A DNA stretch of 64,000 nt from Rhizoclosmatium globosum (Eukaryota; Chytridiomycota; Chytridiomycetes; Chytridiales; Chytriomycetaceae): assembly GCA_002104985.1 (NCBI GenBank), contig MCGO01000016.1, positions 372,001 through 436,000 of the forward strand, read 5' to 3'. Shown one piece after another: positions 48,538 to 64,000 of this stretch. Below the pieces are notes generated by a model. It saw only the letters and a list, made by a program, of their open reading frames with translations, had not been told where the DNA came from and did not search any database. Every line of letters starts with the position of its first letter. Within the stretch, counting starts at the first letter, position 1. Position numbers and translations under genes: made by a program.

Positions 48538-49943
48538 TTAGACCAAGTCACTAACATTCATGGGCATCTCATCAATCTGGGTACTGTAATACTGCTCAAT
48601 ATCCTCAAAAATCTTCACATCCTCATTCTTGACAAAGTTGATGGCAACACCTTTACGACCAAAACGACCCGATCGACCGATTCTGTGAATATAGTTTTCA
48701 CGGTTTCCAGGCAAATCGTAGTTAATTACAAGGGAGACTTGCTGGACGTCGATACACGGGCCCAGACGTCTGTGGTGATGAGGACGCGGTGCGCCTTGAC
48801 GGAATCTTGCATGATGGAGTCACGTTCTTTTTGTGGCATTTCTCCGTGCATGGATGAGACTGTGAAGTTTGCTTCACGCATTTTTTCTCGGTGAGCCAGT
48901 CAACCTTGTAAGGATGTCTTTGGTTAGAAAATGAAAGGAGGACTTTGAAACTCCAGCACATACCTTTCTTCTGGTGTTGCAGAAAATGACTGCTTGAGTG
49001 ACAGTGAGGGAATCGTACAAATCACAAAGAGTTTCAAACTTCCAGTCTTCTTGCTCAACGGCAACGAAAAACTGTTTGATTCCTTCGAGCGTCAATTCGT
49101 CACGCTTTACAAGCAACGGATTGGATCAGTCATGAACTTTGTTGTCTCATTTCAAGCACGTCGTGTGGCAATGTGGCAGAGAGGAGTAAAACCTGAATTG
49201 AGGAGGAAGGTATCTGTAGATGTCGTAGATTTGGTCTTTGAATCCGCGTGAGAGCATTTCGTCAGCCTCATCAAGAACAAGCATTTTGATAGATCCAGTT
49301 CGGAGGTGCTTTCTTTTGATCATATCAATACACGTCCTAAGTACCCAGTAATATTTAATTCAGTCTTCAGAAGTGATATTGAGTTTTATACCTGGTGTTC
49401 CAGAGACAACGTGTTGGCCATGGTCGAGCTTTCGAATATCTTCTCCAACAGAGGTTCCACCGATACATGCATGAATTGAACATTCATGTAATCGAGCGCC
49501 AAAACTACAGATTGAATCTGAGTTGCCAGTTCTCTAGTTGGCGACAGAATAATAGCTTGAGTTTCTTTGATGTGGTTGAAATAGACTGAAGAACAGAGAT
49601 AGAGAAGGTCGCCGTTTTACCAGTACCAACTGAGTGAATGAATGCGTTAGGGAGACTTGAAGTGACTGCGCAACAAACACACCTGGGCCTGAGCAATAAC
49701 GTCTCGTCCCTTCACGATGGGTCTTCTTTGCTGAATTGCAGACGGCTTCTCAAAGTCTGTTTGCAGTAATCAGTAGCCAGCAACAAAGCAAACAAGCAAG
49801 CAGTTAAACGCACTGTACGCATAAATGCCTCTGAGCAGATCCTCCTTCAAACCCATTTGATCGAACGACGAAACAACCTTCACATTTGAGGACGTTTCAA
49901 AGACAAGTTTCTCGTCTGAAGCACGGTCAATACCACTCGACAT
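48538..49943 (-). CDS. EIF4A3: DEAD-box helicase eIF4A3 (exon-junction complex core)
   Basis: The N-terminus has [20 protein letters not shown] and [11 protein letters not shown]; then [16 protein letters not shown] (motif I), [19 protein letters not shown] sequence, [20 protein letters not shown] (specific to the eIF4A3/FAL1 group), [20 protein letters not shown] and VDWLTEK. The C-terminus reads [20 protein letters not shown] and MPMNVSDLV, as in eIF4A3. It clamps RNA in the exon-junction complex, which suits an intron-rich genome. Several introns and frame breaks occur, including an A run near 48896 and the TDVWARG motif near 48758. It shares a 70-bp divergent promoter with SF3A3. Confidence 0.93.
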
Positions 49944-50013
49944 TTGTTCTGTTTTTCTTTGATTGTTTTTAAGAAGAGAAAAGAAAGAAAGAAAAGAGAA
50001 AACCAAAAAGAGA
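49944..50013. promoter_or_regulatory. 70-bp bidirectional promoter, eIF4A3 / SF3A3
   Basis: Only 70 bp separate the two start codons. The plus strand is T-rich on the left and a gaaa-type purine repeat on the right. Both products act in splicing or on spliced mRNA, so co-regulation is plausible. Confidence 0.6.
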
Positions 50014-51905
50014 ATGTCAACGTCCATTCTCGAAACACAACGCCGAACCACGAGGAAATCGAGCGACTTCAGGAACAAGTTGCCTCGAATTGATACGCGA
50101 CACAAGAAGGTTTGATCGATCCAAGAGAGAGCTGACTACGCATCATCCATTCAGCTTGGACAAGCTCATTCAGCAAACAGAATCAATAGACATCTTGGTA
50201 TATACTGTTGATGCATGTCCAGAGTGATAAGCTGACCCTCTGCAACAGACCGCATCCAGTCCCTCTCTCAGTCTCTGCTCGACACTTATGCCGATGCCAA
50301 CGGGTAAGCTCACTCAACCGTCAATGCCAAGTATTCAATCCAACTCATAGAGCTCGCAAAGCTGAAATCGCTTCAATCTCAAACGCTGGAAACTCGGCAG
50401 ACTTTACAGAGTTCTACAACAGATTGAAGGATATTAAGGACCATCACCGAAGACATCCAGATGAAAAAGTCGAAGTTTTGGAGCTGGAGGTGGCTAAAGT
50501 GGATGAGGACCAGGAACTGGAAGGTTATAGCACTTGCGAAGCGTCCAACCAGCTCAACTCACGATACTTATCGTAGACATTGAAACATGTTCTTGGTGAA
50601 GAAATGCGCGGCCGTTTTTGGATCTCAACAGCTCTTTTGAGCTCTACATCAACCTCAAGAACGTGAAGCGAATCAATTACCTTGCCTACATTTCCCTATT
50701 TGATAAATTCGACGAAGATCAGTCAGTGTACCACCTGAAACTCGCAAAACAGCAGACTACAAACGATATTTGGCACACCTCGTTGAATACCTCGAAGGGT
50801 TCTGTAAACGCGCTCTTCCTCTGCTCGATCATGCATCTCTTCGAAATGCAGCCACGGAAGAAGTGAACGAATGGGCGGCATCGCAGGACCAAGATATGGC
50901 GGACCCTTCTTGTTCTGTCACCCTTGTGCCAAACAATTCACAAACAAATCTATTTTTGATGCGCATTTGCCTGGAAGAAAGCACAAAAAGGCTGCGGAAG
51001 TGTTTGCCGCGAATGGTGGCAAAATAAGTCAAGAAAAGCAGACGGAAGTTGTTCAGTCAAAACTGGAGGCGTTGAAGGAAGTCAAATTGCTGGAAGTAAC
51101 TATTCAAAAACTCGGAGAGAGTCTGGTTCAACAGAGAGAAGATACAAGGGATCTCATTGAGCGAAAGCAAACCCTTTCAGTCGACGAAATTGTATGAACT
51201 CTCCGATTTTGTTTCAATTCTCTTTGGTGCATACTTACATCCCTCACAACCAGGAAAAAGCGAAAGCCGGTACGACCTGCAAGACTATGCTGAAGACGAA
51301 CCAGAAGACTTCAGCGCTGACGAGGAGGAGGAAGAAGAAAACAACGAAATCTATAACCCACTCAAACTTCCCATGGGTTGGGATGGTAAACCGATTCCAT
51401 ATTGGCTCTTTAAACTGCACGGATTGGGTGTCGAGTATCCATGCGAGATTTGTGGAAACTTTATTTACATGGGACGTAAAGCATTTGATCGACACTTCCA
51501 GGTAACGTCTTTTAGTTCTTGTATTCATTGGTGGTAAATAACGAGGGGGTTAGGAGTGGCGCCATGCTCACGGAATGAAGTGTCTTGGTATTCCAAATTT
51601 GAAACACTTTCAAGAAATCACAAAGATTAGTGATGCATTTGCATGTAAGTGTCTTTCTTATATCTGTCAGCTGTGTTTTAGCTCCTTTGTTCGCTAACTG
51701 ATTTGGATAGTATGGGAAAAGCTCAACACCGCCAAGAAAGCCGAAGCCTTTAAAGCGGAAGCTATGGAAGAATTCGAGGATGCTGAAGGAAACGTATTTA
51801 ACAAGAAGACGTTTGAAGGTACGATTTCTTTAATAATCCCTTTGCTTAATGTGCCCCTTATTGCCTGGATTCAATATAGATTTGAGACGACAAGGTTTAT
51901 TGTAA
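50014..51905 (+). CDS. SF3A3: Splicing factor 3A subunit 3 (PRP9/SF3a60)
   Basis: U2 snRNP component. The start [11 protein letters not shown] with [11 protein letters not shown] after one restored base matches the SF3A3 N-terminus. Further parts: [48 protein letters not shown], a C2H2-type finger [20 protein letters not shown] and GRKHKKA, an acidic linker ([18 protein letters not shown]), then [54 protein letters not shown] and the end [13 protein letters not shown]. This is the family order. At least six introns; frame breaks near 50057 and 50093 in the first exon. It diverges from eIF4A3. Confidence 0.93.
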
Positions 51906-52227
51906 AAGATGTATGCTGAATGAAATAATAAATATTTCTTATGATTTTCTTCATTTAGCATATGGTTCATGAAGGCTTCTCGCCCGCTGTTGAACCACGG
52001 CTGGGATCCAAACCCATGTCGATTGCCAGAGAGGTTAACTATCATAGAATGGGCTGGTAAATCCTTATTCCTTTTATCACCTTTGCACTGCTGGCTTGTA
52101 TAGTCTGTTCAATATGAGCAATACAATCTCAAAGCCCTTCTTGTACAAAAGTATTCGTCTCACTGGCTATCAATTTAATTTGCAAGAAGGTCACAACTTT
52201 TTTTATATTCAAAGCCAAGCAAATAAG
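51906..52227. other. Intergenic region between convergent SF3A3 and METTL16
   Basis: Holds both 3' ends. A 32-codon ORF from 51963 (MVHEGFSPAVEPRLG) is present but unsupported. Nothing else seen. Confidence 0.35.
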
Positions 52228-53453
52228 TCAATCTATTTTCTTGATCCTTCGTCTACGTTTTGAAGATTTCTTGGAAGGAATACTCCATGCTATACCCCAT
52301 CGAACCGTCTTGCCATTAGCAAACTCTGCGGTTTCAATCAGAAGCTCAAGTCCCTCCTTTTCCTTTGTGTAATCCAAATGCTGAAAAAACAGATCATAAT
52401 CTTCCCGACGTCCAATCAGAGATGAAAACCATCGAATCGAAGTATTCAAGTTGAGGCTTTCTTTGAGAAGTCGTTTGAGGAATTCAAGTTCACCGCCTTC
52501 AGTTATCATTTCAGTTCGAGAGCCTGTGCATATCTACGAAAATGTGAATGAGACGGCATTAACTAGCTTTTGGGAACGTACCGCTGAAGGGCTTTCCGAT
52601 TTTGAGGCACGAGATTGCTGAATTTCGGTCGCGTTCCGGTAAAACGGAGGATTACACATGCAAAACTCGTATCTTCAATTGCAAGTTTAGATTACTTTGA
52701 CAGTGCAGTACACAACTCAAACCTGGTTTCGCTAATCAGGTCTGAAGGCAGAATTGAAGTGTTTTCCTCATTCAAAACAACAGATATTCGTCCAGTAAAC
52801 GAATTCTTTTTGACGTTCTCCGTTGCGTAATCGACCTGACGCGAATCTATGTCTGTTGGGGATTGGTATTCAGTTTTTTGTCGAAATCTGATGTTCTTAA
52901 CACGAACCCAAAGCCAGAAACTTCCAGGAGGCGTTTCTGCGGCATGCTAGTAGTGGGTATATACACGACGCTCCAGTTCCACTGGGAATTATGTTTCGTT
53001 AGGACTACGACATATCCACAAACAAGTAACACTCGCTCACATATCAATCGCATTTAGACATTAGATTTGCTTCCTACATTCGATTCAACAGATAACTTTG
53101 TGAGGTACTCAGTCCAGCAGACGTATCCAAGCCTGTTATGGTGTCAGTCAGGAACAGAGCTAACCATCACAGAACCTGTTTGGAATGGGAGGCACTAAAG
53201 TATCCAGTGGAACTTCAAGTCTGAGCTGGAAATGGACCCATAATACTGCTACGCTGAGCTCTCGCAGTGCTTTGGGGTTCTTGAAGTCAAGGCTGTAAAC
53301 TCCGCTCTTTGTTCGATGGACGCTGGTTTCGAATATGAGTCGAAGGGTTCGTATGATTAGAGACGATCTCAACTATTTGGCAAGGTTGGGGTATTGATCC
53401 GCAAGCGATTTGAAGTCAACAGGAAGGAGGTTTGCTGGTGGTCGAAACGTCAT
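52228..53453 (-). CDS. METTL16: METTL16-type RNA N6-adenosine methyltransferase
   Basis: The start MTFRPPANLLPVDFKSLADQ leads to YPNLAK and SGVYSLDFKNPKALRELSVA, LDTLVPPIPNR and LGYVCWTEYL. The SAM-binding motif SGTGASCIYPLLACR is clear (near 52940-52990), followed after an intron by DIDSRQVDYATENVKKN. The catalytic NPPF motif appears as FCMCNPPFYRNATEIQQS. The C-terminal part TEGGELEFLKRLLKESLNLN, IRWFSSLIGRREDY and TVRWGIAWS is the METTL16 hallmark. The enzyme methylates U6 snRNA and certain hairpins. The vertebrate-specific C-terminal VCR domain is absent and the protein ends in a basic tail (KKSSKRRRRIKKID). Frame changes between exons remain at the 5' side near 53060. Confidence 0.92.
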
Positions 53454-53587
53454 TTTGGACACTTCTGAATAAGACAGAAATAGTAACGAATGTATACTTT
53501 TATTGCTGGGTAATAAGAAGTGAAAGAGTCAGAGAGCAGATCCGTTGTCCTTGTTCTTCAATGTTCATGAGGTACAGAATGGAAAAC

Positions 53588-54330
53588 TCATCCCATAATT
53601 CCACCAAGACAGCTCTTGATCATATCACGTGCAAATGGAATGTAAGAAGCGGAATACCTGTGCCATTCGCAAGATTGGGAAATTGAACACGTCAGAACCT
53701 TAAAACAAAATTAAACCATCGTGAGACATACCAGAGAAGCGCAAGCCATTGAATAATACAGCAAATGATTGTAAGAATAACACTTTTGAGTGTGAAGGCG
53801 ACAATAAGAGTTGCAACCAATGAACCGATGAAAATAAGGGCAGCCACGAAGCGAGTAGAGTCAAACATTTTCTGTAAGTTTGATGAGATTGAGGTCATAT
53901 AGTCCAAGTGAGGAGACATACTTGGAACTGTTTGATGAAACCAACAAGGAAACCAGTCGACACCAGCGAAACAATGTTTCCGAAGGTATATAGGAACCGC
54001 AAATCCAGTCACATTGGCTGTTGCCAATAGAAGAGTAGACTGCACAATACGAGTCAGTTGTCAATTTGAACTCCTGTGTTAATCGTCTCACCAGGATCGA
54101 CAGCAAGAAACCAACACCAAAGCAAATACCTAAATAGAGTGTTAATGAGGAAGCCGGTTTAACCAATGGGTCCTTACCGAAACCGTAAAATCGCTGGGTG
54201 CGTGTCAACTTGAATCCTCCGCACATCTCTTCAAGTCCTGAAGGGTCAGACCCAGCACCTCTATTTACCAACATTACTCGAAATAGCTATGGAGAGGATT
54301 GACTCACGGGAGGTAGTCAGTGATGGCCAT
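53588..54330 (-). CDS. SFT2: Vesicle transport protein SFT2
   Basis: Golgi tetraspan protein that aids endosome-to-Golgi vesicle fusion. Exons include 53588..53657, 53732..53871, a middle exon ending at 53922, one around 54055-54298 and a first exon 54308..54330. The start MAITDYLP joins GAGSDPSGLEEMCGGF; then LTRTQRFYGFG, YLGICFGVGFLLSI, STLLLATANVTGFAVP, a span with GNIVSLVSTGFLVGFIKQF, KMFDSTRFVAALIFIGS, VATLIVAFTLKSVILTIICC and WYSASYIPFARDMIKSCLGG, all typical of SFT2. One base is out of register near 53992. It is convergent with neither neighbour: PMT lies upstream on the same strand. Confidence 0.92.
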
Positions 54331-54481
54331 CTTGTCGTTTTGTGGATGGTTTTTGATGAACCAAATGAAGTCAAGAATAGTACATACAGAACATCATCCC
54401 TCACATTTAGCAACGAATCATACTATTCAACTAAATAGCAATCGAAAGAAAAAGAGAGAACAGAACAGAGGGAAACACTCT

Positions 54482-57183
54482 TTAGTAGATGTTCCACGAT
54501 TTCCTCCACTGGCGATCTTTCCACTGTGAGGCTGGCCCTGTCATTCCAAAGACAAAGTCTTGGTAGTAGATGAATACTCCTGTCACAGCCGCACATAATC
54601 CAGCAAAATAACTGCATGCAACACTTTCCCGAGCCGCTTTGCAACGTGGTCCGTCACAAATGCAAACAAGATGATTGCGAAATAAGGGCAGGGAAGTAGT
54701 GGTGTAGGTACATGACACGTCCCATGATAAAGAAGGGGAAGTAGTGGAGGAACCATCCAAGAACTCCAACCTTTCCCGCAAACACAAAGTCATCGAACTC
54801 AGCTGAACAATATGAGTTAGAAACAGGACGATTCTACGTGTTTTCACAAACCTGGATCCTTCCAGTCATTGCAACGTCGTTGGCTGCGAACCATGTACAC
54901 GCAGCAAACAAGTCCAAACACAAACAGCGAAAGAGTAGATCCAATCCAAACTACTGGGTTTCCCAGGAGATAGAATTTGGTTTCGTGGTCTCCCCAACCA
55001 CACATTCTCAATCCAACTTCCATGAAAGGCCACTGAAGAGGCTTAGAGGTGAGAGCATCTGGCTCTTTGGTTGGGTCTGGAGTCAACGCGTTATTGGACG
55101 TCCACATAGCGATGTTAAGATCAATAAAGTCGCGTAAGAAAGACTTGGGGTAGTCGGCAGCTCCTCCAGGCGGCACTAGTAAACACTGTAAGACGAGGGA
55201 GTACCTAGCATACTACATACACAACTCGTTCCAGTGCTGCTCGACATTCCACAAGTTTCCATTGAGACTCGTTCATGGACTTGTCATACACTTCAGCCTG
55301 CTTGAACCCCATTCTGGGTAGTTGATTCCGTCTCCTGAATGGAGCAAGCATCCAAGTTTATCGTGTCTCAAGGCGAAGCGAGTTGTCATGGATCTAACTT
55401 CGCGAGGCTTTTTGGTGTCCTTTGGTCTCTCATCCTGCAACCTTGTTTAGCTTTTCAAGTGCATTGTAGTTTCGATTTACCTTGACGATTTCAACAACCC
55501 ACAAATCATTTGGGTCGTCCAAATCAACTCTTCCGTAACCACTGACTTCGTATTGGGCTTTGGTCATTGGAGCAGGAAGAGCATGACTGTGAAGCATCTT
55601 CTTGGTCTGTTCATGCACTGAGAATAGAAGAATTAGTCCATGATTACCGTTACAAGGCATACTCAGTCTGATTTTGTCGCCTCGTACAAATAACGAATGA
55701 CCCTTCCTCAGGCATCGCCTCGCTAGCTGGCGTGATAATAACCAGTTATTGTTCACATCTTTGTGATGGTAACAAGTAATCTGCTGTTGCTCAGACCCTG
55801 AAGCACCTGGAGGGTACTTTTGAACGTGCGAGTGCAATAAACACCTCCACGTGCATTATTCTTGATTGACAGCCTGGATCCAAACGCGATAGAAATGGGG
55901 TTATTGTGGAAGTCGTTCCCAATCAAGTTTGCCTGGAAGAAGTGACGACATTTGGGCATCCCCTTCACCGGAACGGTTGAGGATTGTAAAGTGGATCCAG
56001 AAAGAGGAAACATAGACAGCCATTGGCAAATAATTAAGAGGACAATTCTGACGAGCCAGTGGTAGGCATATTTGCGCTTGTGAGAGAGAAATAGAGTCAG
56101 TACCGTGAATATAACATTAGTTTCAACACACCACTGGCATCTTGAGATCACCGAGCATGTCCCACAAGTCTTCGAGGGTATTCTAGCATTTAGGTTATCA
56201 GCAACTCGTTGATTCTTTTGTGATGGACATACCAAACGACAAGGGCAATGACGAACAGACCAACCCACTTCACACTCAAACAAGCACCGATGGAGGCACC
56301 TGTAAACGCCATCCAGATGTGCCATCTGTAGGACAATGGCTCGGTCTTTTGATAGTTTCTAAATACGACCAGACAGTACGTTGAGAGCGAAGTAAAGAAT
56401 AAAAGAAGGGAATCTAATAGAATGAATCTGCTGATGGACATCAGGGATACGTCTGTTATTCTTCGTTAAGTTGCAGCCCTGATATTCAAGTTCATTCAGC
56501 GACGTACCCAACATGACCATCAATGCCAAAAATGTACTAGCGAGAAGAGACAACTTCAATTGACGACCCGTATAAAAATCCAAGAGGAACCATCATGGCT
56601 CCAAACAGAGAGCAAAACGCTCTCATCCAGTGTAATTCAACTCTGGGGGATACTTTGCCCCAGACTCAATTTGTAGTGCCCATCGTATCCAACAAATAGT
56701 CCAGCAGCACCAAAGCATTTTCCCCAAGGGCGGGTGAACGTCTGGATAATCAACGTCAGCAATGTTGGATGAGCAGAAAGGCTTGGAGTTACCATGGTAG
56801 AACTCTCGACGAATGTAAAAGGACGCGAACTTTCCAAAATGCGCTTCATCCTTGGTGATTGATCAGCTTTGGCGGCGAGAAGGGTAGAAGTGTGAGCTCT
56901 CACCAAACAACGAAATCAGCGAAGCCGAGCTTATAAAGCCTTGTAAATACGGCAGCTGCAGTCAATAGCACAGCAATGTAGAATGGAAGAGAGCTTTGTG
57001 CTTTCTTGGGCCTTTTGGTCTGCATTCAGTTAGTCGTGCGAGATAGTGTTGCAATACACAACGCACCTCTTTCAGCTTAGCCTGGGATCAATGTCATCCA
57101 CTGCATCTACTCTTTTGTGGCTCTTCAGCTTTCTTATCCTCACCCGGCTTTCGTTGGCGGAGTTCGGATGCAGCCTTGCTCAT
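54482..57183 (-). CDS. Dolichyl-phosphate-mannose--protein mannosyltransferase (PMT)
   Basis: ER multi-span enzyme starting protein O-mannosylation. The start [20 protein letters not shown] is acidic and soluble. Span 1 ([20 protein letters not shown]) is followed by the catalytic loop [18 protein letters not shown] and [13 protein letters not shown] repeats appear with [19 protein letters not shown] and VRGDKIRL. The C-terminus has the luminal-to-membrane block [37 protein letters not shown] and the closing [15 protein letters not shown], typical of the PMT2 subfamily. Many introns; several frame breaks, for example after [10 protein letters not shown] and within the last membrane spans. It follows SFT2 on the same strand, about 150 bp upstream. 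Confidence 0.9.
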
Positions 57184-57492
57184 TGTTGGTTTGGGGATAA
57201 ATGCCAACACACAATTCCCACCACAAACGCCGAAAAGCCGTCTGTTATTCCAGGTGTTGAACTTATTCACTGAAAGGGTAAAAAGTGAGTTTATATTTAC
57301 TTTTGTTGTTGATTCAGTGCAAGCACAGGTAGAGGTATGTAATTAAGGGCACTTCAATCAAAATAAATGCTAACGTAGACAAATTGTTTTATTCTTACTT
57401 TTCTCAGATTTAATTAAGCTTAATAAAGGTAATGTCTGAATTCATTAGTTGTGTTTTTCGAACGCGCAACACCTTCATCAAAAACATCCGAA
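57184..57492. promoter_or_regulatory. Divergent intergenic region between PMT and PRE6
   Basis: About 310 bp between divergent start codons; should contain both promoters. AT-rich, no named motif or RNA gene recognised. Confidence 0.4.
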
Positions 57493-58579
57493 ATGTCCTA
57501 CGACCGGTTCGTCCCTGCCTCCGACACCACGCCAACTCACACTCACAAACTAGTGCCTTGACCGTATTCTCGCCTGATGGCCACCTGTTCCAAGTCGAAT
57601 ACGTGGGTCTTCAGCCAACCATCCTGCCCTTCTAACACGCAATCCACCTAGGCCGTCGAAGCCGTCCGCAAGGGAACCTGTGCTGTAAATCACCCAAACC
57701 AATCAATTACGCCATCTAATCAATCGCAGGTCGGTGTTCGTGGCGCCAACATCGTCGTTCTTGGTGTCGAGAAGAAGACAACCCTCAAGCTGCAAGACCC
57801 GCGAACTGTCCGCAAAATTGCTTTGCTGGATGACCACGTGTGCATGGCTTTTGCGGGTTGTGTGGGCACTTTGGGGAAGGCTGCTTTAACAGACTGTAAT
57901 TCAGGATTGAACGCGGATGCGAGAGTTCTCATCAACAAGGCTCGTATTGAATGTCAGTCGCATCGTTTGACTGTTGAAGACCCCGTCTCCATCGAATACA
58001 TTACACGATACATTGCTGGTGTGCAGCAGGTAAAAATGGGGGACATTCCTCTCACCAAGCAACGCTGACGCTCAATATTCTTTCCAATTCAGAAATACAC
58101 GCAGAGTGGAGGTGTTCGTCCATTTGGAATCTCTACCCTCATCATCGGATTTGATTCTGACAAGGTGCCAAAGCTTTACCAAACTGATCCATCTGGAATC
58201 TACTCTGCCTGGAAGGTCTGTTTTTAAATCTTGGCGAATCTATTCTCAATACCATTACAGGCCAACGCGATTGGACGCAGTTCAAAGACTGTCCGTGAAT
58301 TCCTTGAAAAGAACTACAAGGAAAATATGTCTGACGATGACAGCATCAAATTGGCGATCCGTTCCCTGCTGGAGGTACAGTTCAACTTTGTCAAAGACTG
58401 TTTTGTACTCAACTTTACCACAAAAGATTGTCCAAACTGGCTCAAAGAATATTGAAGTTTCTGTTATGGGACCTGACAGTATCTTGAGAAACTTGACGCC
58501 AGAGGAAGTGGAAGCTGTTGTGACTGTGATTGAGGCTGAGAATGCTGCCGAGGCCGCTGCAAGGCAAAGTTCTAAGTAA
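57493..58579 (+). CDS. PRE6: 20S proteasome subunit alpha type-7 (alpha-4)
   Basis: Eight exons, join(57493..57506, 57554..57602, 57652..57684, 57730..57856, 57905..58029, 58093..58215, 58261..58374, 58427..58579), give a clean 245-residue protein. The first exon is only 14 nt (MSYD plus two bases). Motifs match PSMA7: [103 protein letters not shown] and [11 protein letters not shown]. It belongs to the alpha ring that gates substrate entry. It converges with RPT1, a base subunit of the 19S particle that docks on this ring; the stops are about 180 bp apart. Confidence 0.96.
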
Positions 58580-58761
58580 CTTGAATGCTGAATTCCTGCT
58601 GTAATAAAATGCCGACAATACACCAATGATTTCTTCATTCATTTCAAAAACAAGTATCAGTGTATGCTAATTGTGACCCAACATCATACGACAGTCTACT
58701 TCGTTAATTATAATAAGCCAAATCACGATTTATTCAACCGAAACGATAATCATGAAGATCT

Positions 58762-60580
<1,819 letters not shown>

Positions 60581-60637
60581 TTGAAAGGTGGTGGTTTTTG
60601 GTGTTGGTTTGGGTTTTTAGAAAAGTTCTTTTGAAGA
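60581..60637. promoter_or_regulatory. 57-bp bidirectional promoter, RPT1 / EAF6
   Basis: Only 57 bp separate the RPT1 and EAF6 start codons. The plus strand is G/T-rich (ggtggtttttggtgttggtt). No TATA-like box is seen. Confidence 0.55.
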
Positions 60638-61158
60638 ATGTCTACTCCGACTGCACCCCCTTCAGCTTTGGATGCTCAGAAGGCAGAGGTATGTCTCGAC
60701 TTGAGTGATTGGAGCTACAGTAATGTAACCATGATACTTAGAAACTGGCCCTTGTTGTACGTTGATCATCACATCTCTACACCCACATCGTAACCATCCT
60801 ATGCCTTGCAGGAGAAAGAGCTTCAAGACCTTCTCGCACGAAAGAAGGTCCTCGATCGGCAGCTCGCTACCCTTGAAACGAACATCTACACTTACGAAGG
60901 CTCCTACTTGGACGACCCAAACGGAAACATTGTGAAAGGATATGATGGATATGTTCATGCACAGAGAGTGGAACCAAAGCAGAGAAAGAATAAGATCCCG
61001 GAGAGCGATCGCATCTTCAGTACAAGCAGTGTTACTTACCAAAAGGTGTCCGAAGTACTTCATTCTATCTTTAATTACCTTATACTGATCATTTCATTCC
61101 TCTATTATTCGTTGGATTGTTACAGTCGCTGGAAGCCAAGTCGAGGGAGAACTTTTGA
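60638..61158 (+). CDS. EAF6: NuA4 histone acetyltransferase subunit EAF6 (MEAF6)
   Basis: Exons 60638..60688, 60742..60756 (15 nt), 60812..61045 and 61126..61158 encode about 110 residues without a frameshift. The leading coiled coil EKELQDLLARKKVLDRQLAT is followed by LETNIYTYEGSYLDDPNGNI, VKGYDGYV, then a basic stretch and SDRIFSTSSVTYQKSLEAKS, the order of EAF6/MEAF6. It scaffolds NuA4 and related MYST acetyltransferase complexes at chromatin. It shares a promoter with RPT1 and converges with VMA1, about 160 bp apart. Confidence 0.93.
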
Positions 61159-61319
61159 AAAACCTTTCGTCACCAACCCCTCGATATTTAACGAGCTCAC
61201 ATAATTATGATGTACCATAAGAAAATAAAGAAAGATTGTTTGGAATCACGTTTGTTTGAAGAAGACGAAAAAACAAATAACTAAAAGCCGAATTCACACT
61301 CCTTTGTTCCTAAAGCACT

Positions 61320-63783
<2,464 letters not shown>

Positions 63784-63860
63784 TTTGTCTTGGTGTGTTT
63801 TTTCCGAGCTGAAACGACAAGAAGCACGCTACTCGATCGGTGTGACTCCCTCAAACGCAA
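63784..63860. promoter_or_regulatory. 77-bp bidirectional promoter, VMA1 / downstream gene
   Basis: Seventy-seven bp separate the VMA1 ATG from the next plus-strand ATG. No named element recognised. Confidence 0.5.
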
Positions 63861-64000
63861 ATGGCAGATAACTCTCAGGACTTCAGAATTAAACAGCTTC
63901 AGGATGAACGGGAAGGCTCAGAGGATCTCTTGGACGCGCTGGATGACTTTCCCGAAGACGTACCACAAACCAACTTGGATTCCTTCGCTATTCCATCTCA
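63861..64000 (+). CDS. Unknown acidic protein (3' partial)
   Basis: The ATG at 63861 opens a frame that runs off the window end: MADNSQDFRIKQLQDEREGS, then a Leu/Asp-rich acidic stretch (DLLDALDDFPEDVPQ). About 46 residues are visible, too few to name a family. Its start is head-to-head with VMA1. Confidence 0.55.
   Translation, partial: MADNSQDFRIKQLQDEREGSEDLLDALDDFPEDVPQTNLDSFAIPS

Noticed and set aside
51963..52061. Small plus-strand ORF (MVHEGFSPAVEPRLG...)
   Set aside because: Only 32 codons, no signal or domain, and it lies in the 3' flank of SF3A3.

Overview
The window is nuclear DNA of an early-diverging fungus, most likely a chytrid. Genes are packed on both strands and are interrupted by many GT-AG introns of about 45-70 nt. 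The set includes typical fungal proteins (SFT2, a PMT mannosyltransferase, a DHA2 exporter, GH47 mannosidases, a UPF0658-like membrane protein) together with genes that budding yeast lacks (SARAF, METTL16, eIF4A3). The lineage is inferred from gene content and intron style.

Layout. 0-7 kb: a truncated coiled-coil gene, proteasome alpha-2, a DBP2-type RNA helicase, a SARAF calcium-entry regulator and a Sel1-like protein. 7.3-11 kb: three tandem Rho GTPases with identical intron positions. 11-15.8 kb: two tandem GH47 alpha-mannosidases, one of which has lost most catalytic acids. 16-20.4 kb: a flavoprotein-like gene, tRNA-Val(AAC) and ERCC1/RAD10. 20.4-25.5 kb: two tandem receptor-like genes that join a bacterial-type glycine-betaine binding domain (OpuAC-like) to a Cys-rich segment and multiple membrane spans; each copy lacks a different internal part. 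25.5-33.1 kb: ATE1 and XRN1. 33-38 kb: poorly conserved genes, one possibly an alpha-arrestin. 38-45 kb: a polytopic membrane protein, a Kv-beta type aldo-keto reductase and two tandem PH-domain genes. 45-48 kb: a DHA2 exporter, a 56-nt poly-G tract and a secreted phospholipase A2. 48.5-64 kb: a housekeeping block with eIF4A3, SF3A3/PRP9, METTL16, SFT2, PMT, proteasome alpha-4, RPT1, EAF6, the V-ATPase A subunit and a truncated last gene.

Functional themes: mRNA processing and decay (DBP2, eIF4A3, SF3A3, METTL16, XRN1), protein turnover (two proteasome alpha subunits, RPT1, ATE1), glycosylation and secretory traffic (GH47 pair, PMT, SFT2) and signalling (Rho trio, SARAF, PH pair, PBP receptors).

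Reading frames need care. Nearly every long conserved gene contains one or more apparent single-base deletions, often in short homopolymers and sometimes next to a splice donor (G|GT reduced to one G). Because they fall in essential genes whose motifs are otherwise intact, I read them as assembly errors rather than mass pseudogenisation. Gene ends below come from conserved protein ends and splice sites, so exon limits in damaged genes are approximate.
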